Positions 1 to 6,225 of a DNA stretch of 12,081 nt are shown in pieces. The notes below the pieces were generated by a model. The model was given only the letters and a program-made list of their open reading frames with translations. It was not told where the DNA came from and made no database searches. Origin of the DNA: Desulfobacterales bacterium (GTDB lineage Bacteria > Desulfobacterota > Desulfobacteria > Desulfobacterales > Desulfobacteraceae). The stretch's first letter is position 1, and each line of letters begins with the position of its first letter. The stretch spans positions 1 to 12,081 of the forward strand of contig JAKSBB010000407.1 of assembly GCA_022361315.1 (NCBI GenBank). Reading direction: 5' to 3'. Both the position numbers and the translations under genes were made by a program.

Positions 1-143
1 CCGGCCGTCAGCATCATCGCGAGCGCCCAGACGGGACCGGTGGCGAAGCCGAGTCCGCCGAACGCGAGCGACATCCCGACCGCGGCGGCGCCGATCCCCC
101 AGCCGCGCGCCGCCCCGCGCACGCGCACCGTGCCCGCGATTCC
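1..143 (-). CDS. Foreign high-GC coding fragment (membrane protein), probable chimeric contig end
   Basis: Read on the minus strand from about base 149 down to base 3, one frame is open and has G or C at nearly every third codon position, as expected of a real gene from a very GC-rich genome. The peptide begins [16 protein letters not shown] and continues into a Gly/Ala/Leu-rich stretch (about the last 30 residues) that would form a transmembrane helix. The style resembles an actinobacterial multi-pass transporter such as an MFS permease, but the piece is too short for a firm family call. Both ends are missing. Base composition differs sharply from the rest of the window, and the fragment is fused directly to the inside of folD, so it probably does not belong to this genome. 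Confidence 0.4.
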
Positions 144-560
144 GGTGCCGAAGTGGTTGTTGTGGGTCGTTCCAACATCGTTGGTAAGCCCATCGCCGTT
201 ATGATGGCCCAGAAGGGTATTGGCGCCAACGCCACCTCCACCATCGTTCACACCCGGACCAAAGACCTGGCCGGCCACTGCAAACGTGCTGACATTCTCA
301 TCGTTGCTGCAGGCGTGCCCGATCTGGTAAAACCCGAATGGATCAAACCCGGCGCCACTGTTATCGACGTTGGTGTTAACCGCGTTGGCATGAATGAAGA
401 AACCGGTAAAGCCATCCTCAAGGGTGACGTGGATTTCGAAGCTGCCAAAGAAATCGCAGGCAAAATTACACCTGTTCCCGGCGGCGTAGGCCCCATGACC
501 ATCGCCATGCTGATGAAGAACACCCTGAAGTCCGCTCAGTGGGCGCTTGGTGATCTCTAA
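141..560 (+). CDS. folD: FolD bifunctional methylenetetrahydrofolate dehydrogenase/cyclohydrolase, C-terminal part
   Basis: FolD oxidises 5,10-methylene-THF to methenyl-THF with NADP and hydrolyses that to 10-formyl-THF in the cytoplasm. In acetyl-CoA-pathway sulfate reducers it also serves the methyl branch. The visible part starts at about [17 protein letters not shown], the Rossmann dinucleotide-binding signature, and continues through a segment containing HTRT to the C-terminal family signature [17 protein letters not shown], ending at TAA 558-560. About 140 of the usual 285-300 residues are present. The N-terminal catalytic half, including its lysine and tyrosine region, is absent because the reading switches to unrelated GC-rich sequence upstream of about base 141. 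The GTG at 153 lies inside the conserved VVVVGRSN motif and is not a true start. The gene is probably whole in the organism and truncated only in this assembly. Confidence 0.93.
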   Translation, partial: SGAEVVVVGRSNIVGKPIAVMMAQKGIGANATSTIVHTRTKDLAGHCKRADILIVAAGVPDLVKPEWIKPGATVIDVGVNRVGMNEETGKAILKGDVDFEAAKEIAGKITPVPGGVGPMTIAMLMKNTLKSAQWALGDL

Positions 561-623
561 GCTAATTGATAGCGATATAATAAGGATAGACAGTGCGCGC
601 TGATTTATCTTTGTTGGCTATAT

Positions 624-678
624 AAACAGCCGGTGCTGCCCATCAGCACCGGCTGTTTTGTCTACTTTGTTTTTTTTG
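624..678 (+). terminator. Rho-independent terminator after folD
   Basis: A perfect 15-bp stem (624-638 with 644-658; arm AAACAGCCGGTGCTG) closes a 5-base loop CCCAT. T-rich sequence follows, with an interrupted tract at 656-664 and a longer T run near 671-678. It lies 63 bases after the folD stop and ends the folD transcript. Confidence 0.93.
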
Positions 679-802
679 TTTTCCTCCCTTTACTTAATCC
701 CCTAAAAGCCCTATTTTATTCCCCATCATATCTTCTGTGGGCAAGCCTGCTGTTTGCCGGGATGTATGATGAAATTGATATGAACTGCCATAGGAGAGAT
801 AT

Positions 803-1111
803 ATGCCAGAAGGAAACGGATTTACAATGGAGAACGGGGGGGAAGAGTCGCAAGGGTGTCAGATGCCCAAAATTGATTTTTCAAGTTTTATCCTGTCTCT
901 GTATTCATCGGGGCTGGTGCAGCTGGGTAAGGTTGAGGATCCGTCAACCGGAAACAAAACAATTGATCTGCCCATGGCTCAGCATAGCATAGATATGATC
1001 GCCATGCTTGAAGAGAAGACCCGGGGAAACCTGACGGAAGATGAGGCAAATCTGCTCAAGGCGTTGATCAGCGAGCTTCGGATGGCTTATGTGGAGGCCT
1101 CTGCCGGATGA
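803..1111 (+). CDS. DUF1844 family small cytoplasmic protein
   Basis: This 102-residue protein matches the DUF1844 pattern across about residues 22-98: PKIDFSSFILSLYSSGLVQL, then GKVEDPSTG, DLPMAQHSIDMIAMLEEKTR, GNLTEDE and a final ELRMAYVE. No function is established for the family. It is soluble and mostly helical, with no signal peptide or membrane segment. The start ATG 803 has a good Shine-Dalgarno AGGAGAG (792-798) at proper spacing; a later Met (residue 9) lacks one. Residues 1-20 are Gly/Glu-rich and outside the conserved domain. The stop TGA overlaps the ispE ATG (ATGA, 1108-1111), so the two genes are probably co-transcribed and translationally coupled. This suggests, but does not show, a shared context. 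Confidence 0.9.
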   Translation: MPEGNGFTMENGGEESQGCQMPKIDFSSFILSLYSSGLVQLGKVEDPSTGNKTIDLPMAQHSIDMIAMLEEKTRGNLTEDEANLLKALISELRMAYVEASAG

Positions 1112-1998
1112 TACGGCTGTCATCTCCGGCAAAGATTAATCTGTTTCTCCATGTCACCGGGCAGCGCCCGGACGGGTTCCACGAATTGTATTCATTGATG
1201 GCCCCCATTGATCTGAGCGACAGCATTGATATGTCTTTTGGCGGAGACGGGGTGCGGGTGTTCTGTGATCATCCCCATGTGCCCGAAGATGAATCAAATA
1301 TTGTTCATAAAGCGGTTGTGTTGTTTTTAGATGCCAGTCGGGATAAAAATCCGGCGTTTCCCTTGCGGGGCGTCTCTATTGCCATAGAAAAGAATATTCC
1401 CGTGGGCGGCGGGCTTGGCGGCGGCAGCTCCAATGCGGCTGCGGTACTGATGGCGCTCAACCAGAAAATGGGTCATCTTTTCACCAACGAAGAACTGATG
1501 CGTCTTGGGGTGAAACTTGGCGCGGATGTTCCTTTTTTCATGGTTGGCGGGCCGGCTTTTGCGTCCGGGATCGGAGAGGATCTTTCACCCTGCGCAGAGC
1601 TGCCGGATTACTGGATTGTTCTCTGTGATCCCGGTGTGGCTGCTTCAACGGTTAAAGTTTTCAGAAAGTTAGGATTTGGATTGACATTCACGCCGGACTG
1701 TACTATAAATCCTGGTTCGAATGTGCTGCCAATAGGGCGGGCGCTCGATGGCAGGGAGATCTTGCAAAATGACCTTGAAGTTCCGGCTTGCGAACTCTAC
1801 CCTGAGATCGGTGCAACCAAAGAAGAGATGGCGTTGTTGCTGCAAAGAAATGTGTATATGTCTGGAAGCGGCTCATCTCTTTTTGCTCTTTATTCGGACC
1901 GTGACGGTGCAAAGGCCGGATTTGACCGGTTAAGCCAGGCATGGGACGGCGGCAGAAAAAAAGTGTATTTGTCTAAAATAGGGCAGATCAGGCGTTGA
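1108..1998 (+). CDS. ispE: 4-diphosphocytidyl-2-C-methyl-D-erythritol kinase
   Basis: IspE is a GHMP kinase that uses ATP to phosphorylate the 2-hydroxyl of CDP-methylerythritol in the MEP route to isoprenoids, in the cytoplasm. The 296 residues are close to the usual 280-300. The N-terminus has SPAKINLFLHVTGQRPDG with the catalytic-type Lys9. The ATP-binding GHMP motif 2, PVGGGLGGGSSNAAAVL, covers about residues 98-114. The catalytic Asp is D140 in LGADVPFF, and motif 3, MSGSGSSLFALY, starts at residue 251. All key residues look intact. The start overlaps the DUF1844 stop by ATGA and has no separate strong ribosome site, consistent with coupling. tRNA-Gln begins only 11 bases after the stop, so the transcript probably continues into the tRNA and prs. 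Confidence 0.96.
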   Translation: MIRLSSPAKINLFLHVTGQRPDGFHELYSLMAPIDLSDSIDMSFGGDGVRVFCDHPHVPEDESNIVHKAVVLFLDASRDKNPAFPLRGVSIAIEKNIPVGGGLGGGSSNAAAVLMALNQKMGHLFTNEELMRLGVKLGADVPFFMVGGPAFASGIGEDLSPCAELPDYWIVLCDPGVAASTVKVFRKLGFGLTFTPDCTINPGSNVLPIGRALDGREILQNDLEVPACELYPEIGATKEEMALLLQRNVYMSGSGSSLFALYSDRDGAKAGFDRLSQAWDGGRKKVYLSKIGQIRR

Positions 1999-2009
1999 GT
2001 TTAACGTAC

Positions 2010-2084
2010 TGGGGCGTCGTCAAGCGGTAAGACACAGGGTTTTGATCCCTGCATTCAGAGGTTCGAATCCTCTCGCCCCAGCCA
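2010..2084 (+). tRNA. tRNA-Gln (anticodon UUG)
   Basis: The acceptor stem TGGGGCG (2010-2016) pairs with CGCCCCA (2074-2080), giving the weak U1-A72 pair typical of tRNA-Gln. The discriminator is G2081 and CCA is encoded at 2082-2084. The D arm contains the AAGCGGTAAGAC type sequence. The anticodon stem CAGGG/CCCTG encloses loop TTTTGAT with anticodon TTG. The T arm is GAGG-TTCGAAT-CCTC. All arms fold without mismatch, so it should be functional. It sits between ispE and prs, so it may be processed from a longer mRNA. Confidence 0.97.
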
Positions 2085-2086
2085 AA

Positions 2087-2100
2087 CTTATATATATAAG
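2087..2100. repeat. Perfect AT-rich palindrome between tRNA-Gln and prs
   Basis: CTTATATATATAAG is a perfect 14-base palindrome starting two bases after the encoded CCA end of the tRNA. It could be an easily melted DNA site, part of a prs promoter, or a cleavable spacer that frees the tRNA 3' end. No matching -35 box is evident upstream, so the role is open. Confidence 0.4.
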
Positions 2101-2116
2101 ATAAAGAGAATTACCT

Positions 2117-3058
2117 ATGAATGGCTTGTCAGTTTTTGCCGGGAATTCAAATCCGCTCCTTGCAGAGAAGATTTCGGAATACCTGGCAAAACCTTTGGGG
2201 AGATTGAAAGTCAACCGTTTCAGTGACGGGGAAACCCAGGTTGAAATTCACGAAAACGTACGGAAGCAGGAAATTTATGTAATTCAGTCCACCTGCAACC
2301 CGGTGAATGACAATCTGGTGGAGCTTCTTCTGCTCATTGACGCCTTCAAACGCTCGTCCGCCAGCCGGGTGACTGCGGTCATCCCTTACTTCGGATATGC
2401 CCGCCAGGATAAAAAAGTGTCCCCCCGGGTACCGATTTCCGCCAAGGTGGTTGCAGATCTTCTGCGCACCACGGGGGTGGACAGGGTAATTACCATGGAT
2501 CTCCATGCCGGTCAGATTCAGGGGTTCTTTAACGTACCCGTGGATAATCTCTACGCAGCACCGATTATCATTGACGATATCAAAAGCCGTTTCGGCTCCG
2601 AGGACCTGGTGGTCGTTTCTCCGGATGCCGGCGGTGTTGAACGCGCCCGTGCATACGCCAAACGGCTCAACGCGGGATTGGCTATTGTTGATAAGCGCCG
2701 CAGTGCCCCGAATCAGGCCAAAGCCATGGCTATTATCGGAGATGTTGAGGGGAAAACCGCTATTGTTATCGATGACACGGTGGATACGGCCGGCACATTG
2801 ACAGAAGCCGCCGGGGTAATCCGGGAAAAAGGGGCCAAAGAGGTTCACGCCTATTGCACCCATCCGGTGCTGTCCGGTCCAGCCATTGACAGAATCAAAG
2901 ATTCGTCTTTAAATTCTCTTGTTGCAACCGACACCATTCCCCTTTCCGAGGCGGCCATGGCCTGTGGCAAGATTAAGACCCTTTCCATTGCCAAGCTGGT
3001 GGGTGAGGCAATTATGCGCAGCTACAGGGGTGATTCTGTAAATTCTCTGTTTGTATAG
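2117..3058 (+). CDS. prs: Ribose-phosphate pyrophosphokinase (PRPP synthetase, class I)
   Basis: Prs transfers pyrophosphate from ATP to ribose 5-phosphate, making PRPP for purine, pyrimidine, NAD, His and Trp synthesis in the cytoplasm. The 313 residues match the class I length of about 310-320. Visible motifs are [17 protein letters not shown] (33-49), the catalytic loop [10 protein letters not shown] (91-100), [16 protein letters not shown] (123-138) with the metal-binding His130, [10 protein letters not shown] (168-177), and the PRPP/ribose-phosphate loop [11 protein letters not shown] (217-227). All are intact. The start ATG 2117 has only a modest Shine-Dalgarno (AAAGAG near 2103-2108). 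The tRNA-Gln gene lies 32 bases upstream and rplY 53 bases downstream. The prs-rplY-pth order is common in bacteria. Confidence 0.97.
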   Translation: MNGLSVFAGNSNPLLAEKISEYLAKPLGRLKVNRFSDGETQVEIHENVRKQEIYVIQSTCNPVNDNLVELLLLIDAFKRSSASRVTAVIPYFGYARQDKKVSPRVPISAKVVADLLRTTGVDRVITMDLHAGQIQGFFNVPVDNLYAAPIIIDDIKSRFGSEDLVVVSPDAGGVERARAYAKRLNAGLAIVDKRRSAPNQAKAMAIIGDVEGKTAIVIDDTVDTAGTLTEAAGVIREKGAKEVHAYCTHPVLSGPAIDRIKDSSLNSLVATDTIPLSEAAMACGKIKTLSIAKLVGEAIMRSYRGDSVNSLFV

Positions 3059-3098
3059 ACAGTTTTTTTTAAGTTGAGCTGCCCCTAGCGGCAGATTT

Positions 3099-3114
3099 GG
3101 AGGGTAAAACATTG
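3099..3114 (+). promoter_or_regulatory. Ribosome binding site fixing the TTG start of rplY
   Basis: GGAGGG (3099-3104) lies seven bases before TTG 3112-3114. An in-frame TTG at 3097 would overlap this site and has no Shine-Dalgarno of its own, so 3112 is the better start. A small 5-bp hairpin, CTGCC/GGCAG (3079-3083 with 3090-3094), lies just upstream. Confidence 0.75.
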
Positions 3115-3747
3115 GAACTCATTGAATTAAACGTAAAGAAAAGAGAAACCCAAGGAAAGGGCGCAGCCAGGAAAATCAGAGCTGCCAATGCCATTCCTGC
3201 CATCGTTTACGGTGCCAAGACCGAGCCGGTTATGCTGACGGTTGACACACCGGAATTTGACAAGATCATCAGAGAAAACGGTACCAGCGGTCTGTTCTTT
3301 GATCTGGCCATTGAAGGTGGTGAAACAAAATCCGTAATGCTCAAAGATCTCCAGATGGATACCTGGGGACTGAACTATGTCCACATCGACTTCCATGAAA
3401 TCGATATGGATGCCAAAGTTTCCGTTACCGTTCCCGTTGAGACCGAAGGCGTCAGCGCCGGTAGCAAAGAGGGTGGCCTGCTTCAGATTATTCGTCGTGA
3501 ACTGGATATCCTCTGTAAGCCCAAACATACACCGGAAAGCATCGTTCTGGATATTTCCGAACTTAACATCGGCGATGCCATCCATGTGGAAGATATCGAC
3601 CTGGGTGATGATATCGAGATTCCCCATGAAGTTAACTTCACCGTGATCACCGTCGTACCGCCGGCAGCATCTACCGACGAAGTTGAAGACGAAGAAGATG
3701 ATGATGCTGAAATCGAAATGGAAGAGGCAGCTCCCGAAGACGAATAA
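3112..3747 (+). CDS. rplY: 50S ribosomal protein L25 (TL5/general stress protein Ctc type)
   Basis: L25 binds 5S rRNA in the large subunit. This 211-residue form is the long TL5/Ctc type. The N-terminal L25 domain (about 1-95) includes RETQGKGAARKIRA, IPAIVYG and the later LQMDTWGLNYVHIDFHEID. A C-terminal beta domain (about 100-185) contains VPVETEGVSAGSKEGGLLQI and LDISELNIGDAIHVEDI. The last 23 residues (189-211) form an acidic tail with 16 Asp or Glu. The protein starts at TTG 3112, chosen because of its GGAGGG ribosome site; residue 2 onward reads ELIELNVKKRE, as expected for the family. pth begins 17 bases after the stop, so prs, rplY and pth probably share a transcript. Confidence 0.95.
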   Translation: MELIELNVKKRETQGKGAARKIRAANAIPAIVYGAKTEPVMLTVDTPEFDKIIRENGTSGLFFDLAIEGGETKSVMLKDLQMDTWGLNYVHIDFHEIDMDAKVSVTVPVETEGVSAGSKEGGLLQIIRRELDILCKPKHTPESIVLDISELNIGDAIHVEDIDLGDDIEIPHEVNFTVITVVPPAASTDEVEDEEDDDAEIEMEEAAPEDE

Positions 3748-3764
3748 TTTCGTCGTCCCACAAG

Positions 3765-4346
3765 ATGTCTGATTCACGTTTTACATTGGTGGCGGGTCTG
3801 GGAAATCCTGGAAAGGAGTATTCCCAGACCCGTCATAATATTGGATTCCAGGTGGTTGATGCCCTGGCATCCAGGCTGGGCAAATCCCTTGATAAAAACA
3901 AGTTTGATGCGGATTTTACCCGGGCACGGGTGCGCGGTAAAGATCTCTTCCTTGTTAAACCCATGTCCTATATGAACCGCAGTGGTATCCCCATTCAGCG
4001 GCTGGCCTCCTATTATAAAATAGATATGGGGGATATCATCGTCATACATGATGATATGGATCTGGAATTCGGGAAAATTAAAATCGTCCGGGGCAGGGGG
4101 CACGGTGGCCACAACGGTATTCGCTCCATAATTGATTCGTTCGGGCGTAAAGAGTGTATCCGTATTCGTGTGGGGGTGGGGCACCCTGGTTCGCGAGGTG
4201 ATGTCACGGGACATGTTTTGGGTAAATTCTCCCCGGAAGAGCAATCCGGACTGGATGACCTTGTGGATAATTCGGTGGACGCATGTATCGCCATTCTTGA
4301 AAACGGGGTGGTTAAGGCAATGAACAAAGTAAACTCCCGCAAGTAA
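3765..4346 (+). CDS. pth: Peptidyl-tRNA hydrolase
   Basis: Pth cleaves the ester bond of peptidyl-tRNAs that drop off ribosomes, recycling tRNA. The 193 residues fit the bacterial Pth1 family (about 185-200). Motifs are VAGLGNPGKEYSQTRHNIGF with Asn14 and catalytic His24, KPMSYMNRSG with Asn71, HDDMDLEFGKI with Asp96, and GHGGHNGIRSI with Asn117, all matching the E. coli active-site set. RIRVGVGHPG follows and the C-terminus is basic (NKVNSRK). The start ATG 3765 gives the expected N-terminus, but no clear Shine-Dalgarno precedes it. Translation may depend on ribosomes arriving from rplY, whose stop is 17 bases upstream. Confidence 0.96.
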   Translation: MSDSRFTLVAGLGNPGKEYSQTRHNIGFQVVDALASRLGKSLDKNKFDADFTRARVRGKDLFLVKPMSYMNRSGIPIQRLASYYKIDMGDIIVIHDDMDLEFGKIKIVRGRGHGGHNGIRSIIDSFGRKECIRIRVGVGHPGSRGDVTGHVLGKFSPEEQSGLDDLVDNSVDACIAILENGVVKAMNKVNSRK

Positions 4347-4393
4347 TTCTTCGCAGGCTGAATATCGCTTCATATCCTCTGTTTCAAAACGAT

Positions 4394-4462
4394 TCAGTCA
4401 TCGTCTAGTTCCTTGGCGGCAAGGCGGCTTTGCTTCGGTGGTGGACTGATTTTCTTTTTTTT
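4394..4462 (+). terminator. Probable terminator or structured RNA 3' of pth
   Basis: Outer arms TCAGTC (4394-4399) and GACTGA (4444-4449) pair and enclose a smaller hairpin, CCTTG-GCGG-CAAGG (about 4411-4424). TTTTC followed by T8 comes immediately after. The shape is a branched terminator, unlike the simple hairpins elsewhere in the window. It most likely ends the prs-rplY-pth transcript. It could also be the 3' end of a small RNA, for which there is no direct evidence. Confidence 0.55.
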
Positions 4463-4604
4463 GCCTTGTTTGAATTTAAATTATCAATTCCTTTTTTTTC
4501 TCTTATTTCATAAATCGTTAACTTCCCTTCAGATTTTTTTTGAATGAATAGTCAATGAATTCAACAAGAACCTTATTTACCAAAGCGATCCGTGAATTAT
4601 TTTG

Positions 4605-4633
4605 TTGACAATATTGTGAAAATATGGTTCTCT
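4605..4633 (+). promoter_or_regulatory. Candidate promoter of carD (consensus -35, weak -10)
   Basis: TTGACA (4605-4610) is a perfect sigma-70 -35 box and overlaps the palindrome CAATATTG (4609-4616). At a 17-base spacer the -10 position is only TTCTCT (4628-4633), a poor match; TATGGT at 4623 is too close. TTCTC (4628-4632) also pairs with GAGAA (4638-4642) around TGCCT. The gene's ribosome site AAGGTGG (4668-4674) follows. Confidence 0.4.
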
Positions 4634-4681
4634 GCCTGAGAATGGGCAAGTTGTTTTTACACAAATTAAGGTGGGCTATCA

Positions 4682-5218
4682 ATGGGAGAAAACTCCAAAA
4701 CGACCAAGGCTAAGGCAAACGGTAACACAACCAAAAAAGAATTTGCGAAGGGCGACCTTGCTGTCTATCCGGCACACGGTGTTGGCTACATCGAATCCAT
4801 CGAGAGCAAGGAAATCAACGGCGATACCATGAATTTCTACATGATGAAAATTGTGGAGAACGGCATGGTCATCATGATTCCGACATCCAACGTAGAATCC
4901 GTAGGGCTCAGGGAAGTCATCCCTGAAAATGAAGTCCCTGAAGTGTACAAGGTGATGCAGGAAAAAGCCCAGAACACTGACAATCAAACCTGGAACCGTC
5001 GTTACAGAGAGTACATGGACAAGATTAAGACCGGTTCCATCTACGACGTGGCAGAAGTGTTCCGGGATCTTTTTCAGCTCAAACTGGAAAAAGATCTTTC
5101 CTTTGGCGAGCGTAAGTTGCTGGATACGGCCCAGAACCTTCTGGTTCAGGAGCTTTCCATGGCCAAAGATATTGATGAAAAGTCAATGATGCAGGAAATT
5201 GAGAACTTGTTCAACTGA
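4682..5218 (+). CDS. carD: CarD/CdnL family RNA polymerase-binding transcription regulator
   Basis: Stand-alone CarD-like (CdnL) proteins bind the RNA polymerase beta subunit and stabilise open complexes, notably at rRNA and growth promoters; CarD is essential in mycobacteria and CdnL in Myxococcus. The 178 residues begin with a basic, Lys/Thr/Asn-rich tail (2-20). The RNA-polymerase-interaction Tudor-like domain follows at about 22-80, starting FAKGDLAVYPAHGVG. The helical DNA-binding region covers about 85-178 and includes TWNRRYREYMDKIKTG with conserved Trp104, and LSFGERKLLDTAQNLLVQEL. There is no HMGA-like C-terminal extension, so this is the short CdnL form and not Myxococcus CarD itself. 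The gene has its own promoter region and a strong terminator, so it is probably monocistronic. ATG 4682 is preceded by AAGGTGG. Confidence 0.93.
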   Translation: MGENSKTTKAKANGNTTKKEFAKGDLAVYPAHGVGYIESIESKEINGDTMNFYMMKIVENGMVIMIPTSNVESVGLREVIPENEVPEVYKVMQEKAQNTDNQTWNRRYREYMDKIKTGSIYDVAEVFRDLFQLKLEKDLSFGERKLLDTAQNLLVQELSMAKDIDEKSMMQEIENLFN

Positions 5219-5241
5219 TTAAACCCCCTGAGTGTATAAAT

Positions 5242-5276
5242 AACCGGCAGGCTGATCACGGTCTGCCGGTTTTTTT
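5242..5276 (+). terminator. Rho-independent terminator after carD
   Basis: AACCGGCAG (5242-5250) pairs perfectly with CTGCCGGTT (5263-5271) around a 12-base loop. The T run covers 5270-5276. It is 23 bases after the carD stop and ends only six bases before the ATG of the next gene. Confidence 0.9.
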
Positions 5277-5282
5277 GTTTCC

Positions 5283-6209
5283 ATGAAATTTTCAATTACC
5301 ATATCTCCTGAAGCTAAAGGCACCCGTCTGGATCAGATTGTGGCTGCCCATGTGTCTCATTGTTCTAGAAGCCAAGCCTCCTCTTTGATTGCCAAGGGCG
5401 GGGTGCTGGTGGGCGGAGAAAGAAAACGTCCGGCATATAAAGTCAGACCGGGGGATGTGGTGGCTGGAAGGATCCCGGAGGATGATCAGCAGCCCCTTCC
5501 CAAGGCCCGGTCAATTGATCTGGATATTATTCATGAGGATTCCCGTATTCTGGTGGTGAATAAGCCGCCCGGACTGGTGGTCCATCCAGCGCCCGGACAT
5601 ACCGGTGACACCCTTGTTAACGGCCTTCTGGCATATGATGGTGCATTTGGCGGCGCAGGGTGGGAAGATCCCCAACGGCCCGGAATCGTCCATCGTCTGG
5701 ATATGGATACATCCGGGCTGATTGTGGTGGCGAAACGTCCCGGTGCACTGAGATTCCTTCAAAAGGAATTCAAGCAGCGGCGTGTGGGCAAGCACTATTT
5801 GGCCCTGGCAGAGGGGGATGGGATTCCGGATGAGGGGGTTATTGATCTGCCCATCGGCCGGCACCCCACCAAACGAAAGCTGATGTCCGTGAGCCCGGAA
5901 ACCGGAAAGCCGGCGAGAACCGGATTTCGCGTCCTTGAAAGGTTCACCAGAGGGGCTCTGGTGGATGTAAAGCTATACACAGGCCGTACGCATCAGATCC
6001 GTGTGCATTTTTACCATCAGGGGTTTCCGTTATTTGGAGACCGGGTGTATCAGATGCGGCGCAACCGCAAAGGAAAAGCGCTTGCGCCACGGCAAATGCT
6101 GCATTCCTGGCGTTTGAGCTTCAGGCATCCCTATTCGGGGAAACGGGTGTCCTTCGAAGCGCCGATGCCGGATGACTTTAAACAGTTTCTCGGTTCCTTT
6201 TCATCCTAA
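5283..6209 (+). CDS. rluD: RluA/RluD-family 23S rRNA pseudouridine synthase
   Basis: Enzymes of this family isomerise specific uridines to pseudouridine; RluD modifies helix 69 of 23S rRNA. The 308 residues fit RluD-like proteins. An N-terminal S4 RNA-binding domain (about 13-65; TRLDQIVAAHVSHCSRSQAS) is followed by the catalytic domain from about residue 80. This holds ILVVNKPPGLVVHPAPGHT and the signature GIVHRLDMDTSGLIVVAK with catalytic Asp140, then LYTGRTHQIRVHF (231-243) and the LFGDRVY segment. The exact target uridine cannot be told from sequence. ATG 5283 is the best start because the S4 domain begins at residue 13, yet no Shine-Dalgarno is visible and the carD terminator's T run ends six bases upstream. 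The gene may have a leaderless transcript or depend on read-through. Confidence 0.92.
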   Translation: MKFSITISPEAKGTRLDQIVAAHVSHCSRSQASSLIAKGGVLVGGERKRPAYKVRPGDVVAGRIPEDDQQPLPKARSIDLDIIHEDSRILVVNKPPGLVVHPAPGHTGDTLVNGLLAYDGAFGGAGWEDPQRPGIVHRLDMDTSGLIVVAKRPGALRFLQKEFKQRRVGKHYLALAEGDGIPDEGVIDLPIGRHPTKRKLMSVSPETGKPARTGFRVLERFTRGALVDVKLYTGRTHQIRVHFYHQGFPLFGDRVYQMRRNRKGKALAPRQMLHSWRLSFRHPYSGKRVSFEAPMPDDFKQFLGSFSS

Positions 6210-6225
6210 TTTTTTCGGAGATTCC

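Larger units (their letters stand above)
4347..4681. other. AT-rich intergenic region between pth and carD
   Basis: This 335-base gap has no plausible gene. It contains a branched, terminator-like structure at 4394-4462, then AT-rich sequence with three separate runs of exactly eight Ts (4455-4462, 4492-4499, 4534-4541). An imperfect repeat follows (TTGAAT at 4540-4545 with ATTCAA at 4559-4564). The presumed carD promoter and ribosome site lie at 4605-4675. The T-tracts could bend DNA upstream of the promoter, but their spacing (37 and 42 bases) is only partly in helical phase. Confidence 0.6.

Noticed and set aside
576..581. Perfect TATAAT after folD that could drive a short RNA ending at the 624-658 terminator
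   Set aside because: No -35 box or extended -10 TG is at a usable distance, and the hairpin is fully explained as the folD terminator.
754..782. TTGCCG and GATATG as a promoter for DUF1844-ispE
   Set aside because: The spacing is 17 but both boxes are weak; not enough to call a feature, though some promoter must lie in 660-790.
633..992. Open frame of 119 codons on the plus strand after folD
   Set aside because: It starts inside the folD terminator stem, overlaps the well-supported DUF1844 gene in another frame, and has no ribosome site.
2147..2863. Long minus-strand frame (238 codons) opposite prs
   Set aside because: It is the antisense shadow of an intact, highly conserved prs and resembles no protein family.
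4396..4412. GTCATCGTCTAG, similar to the 5' part of some tRNA-Glu or tRNA-Asp genes
   Set aside because: There is no acceptor-stem partner, anticodon arm or TTC-containing T arm downstream.
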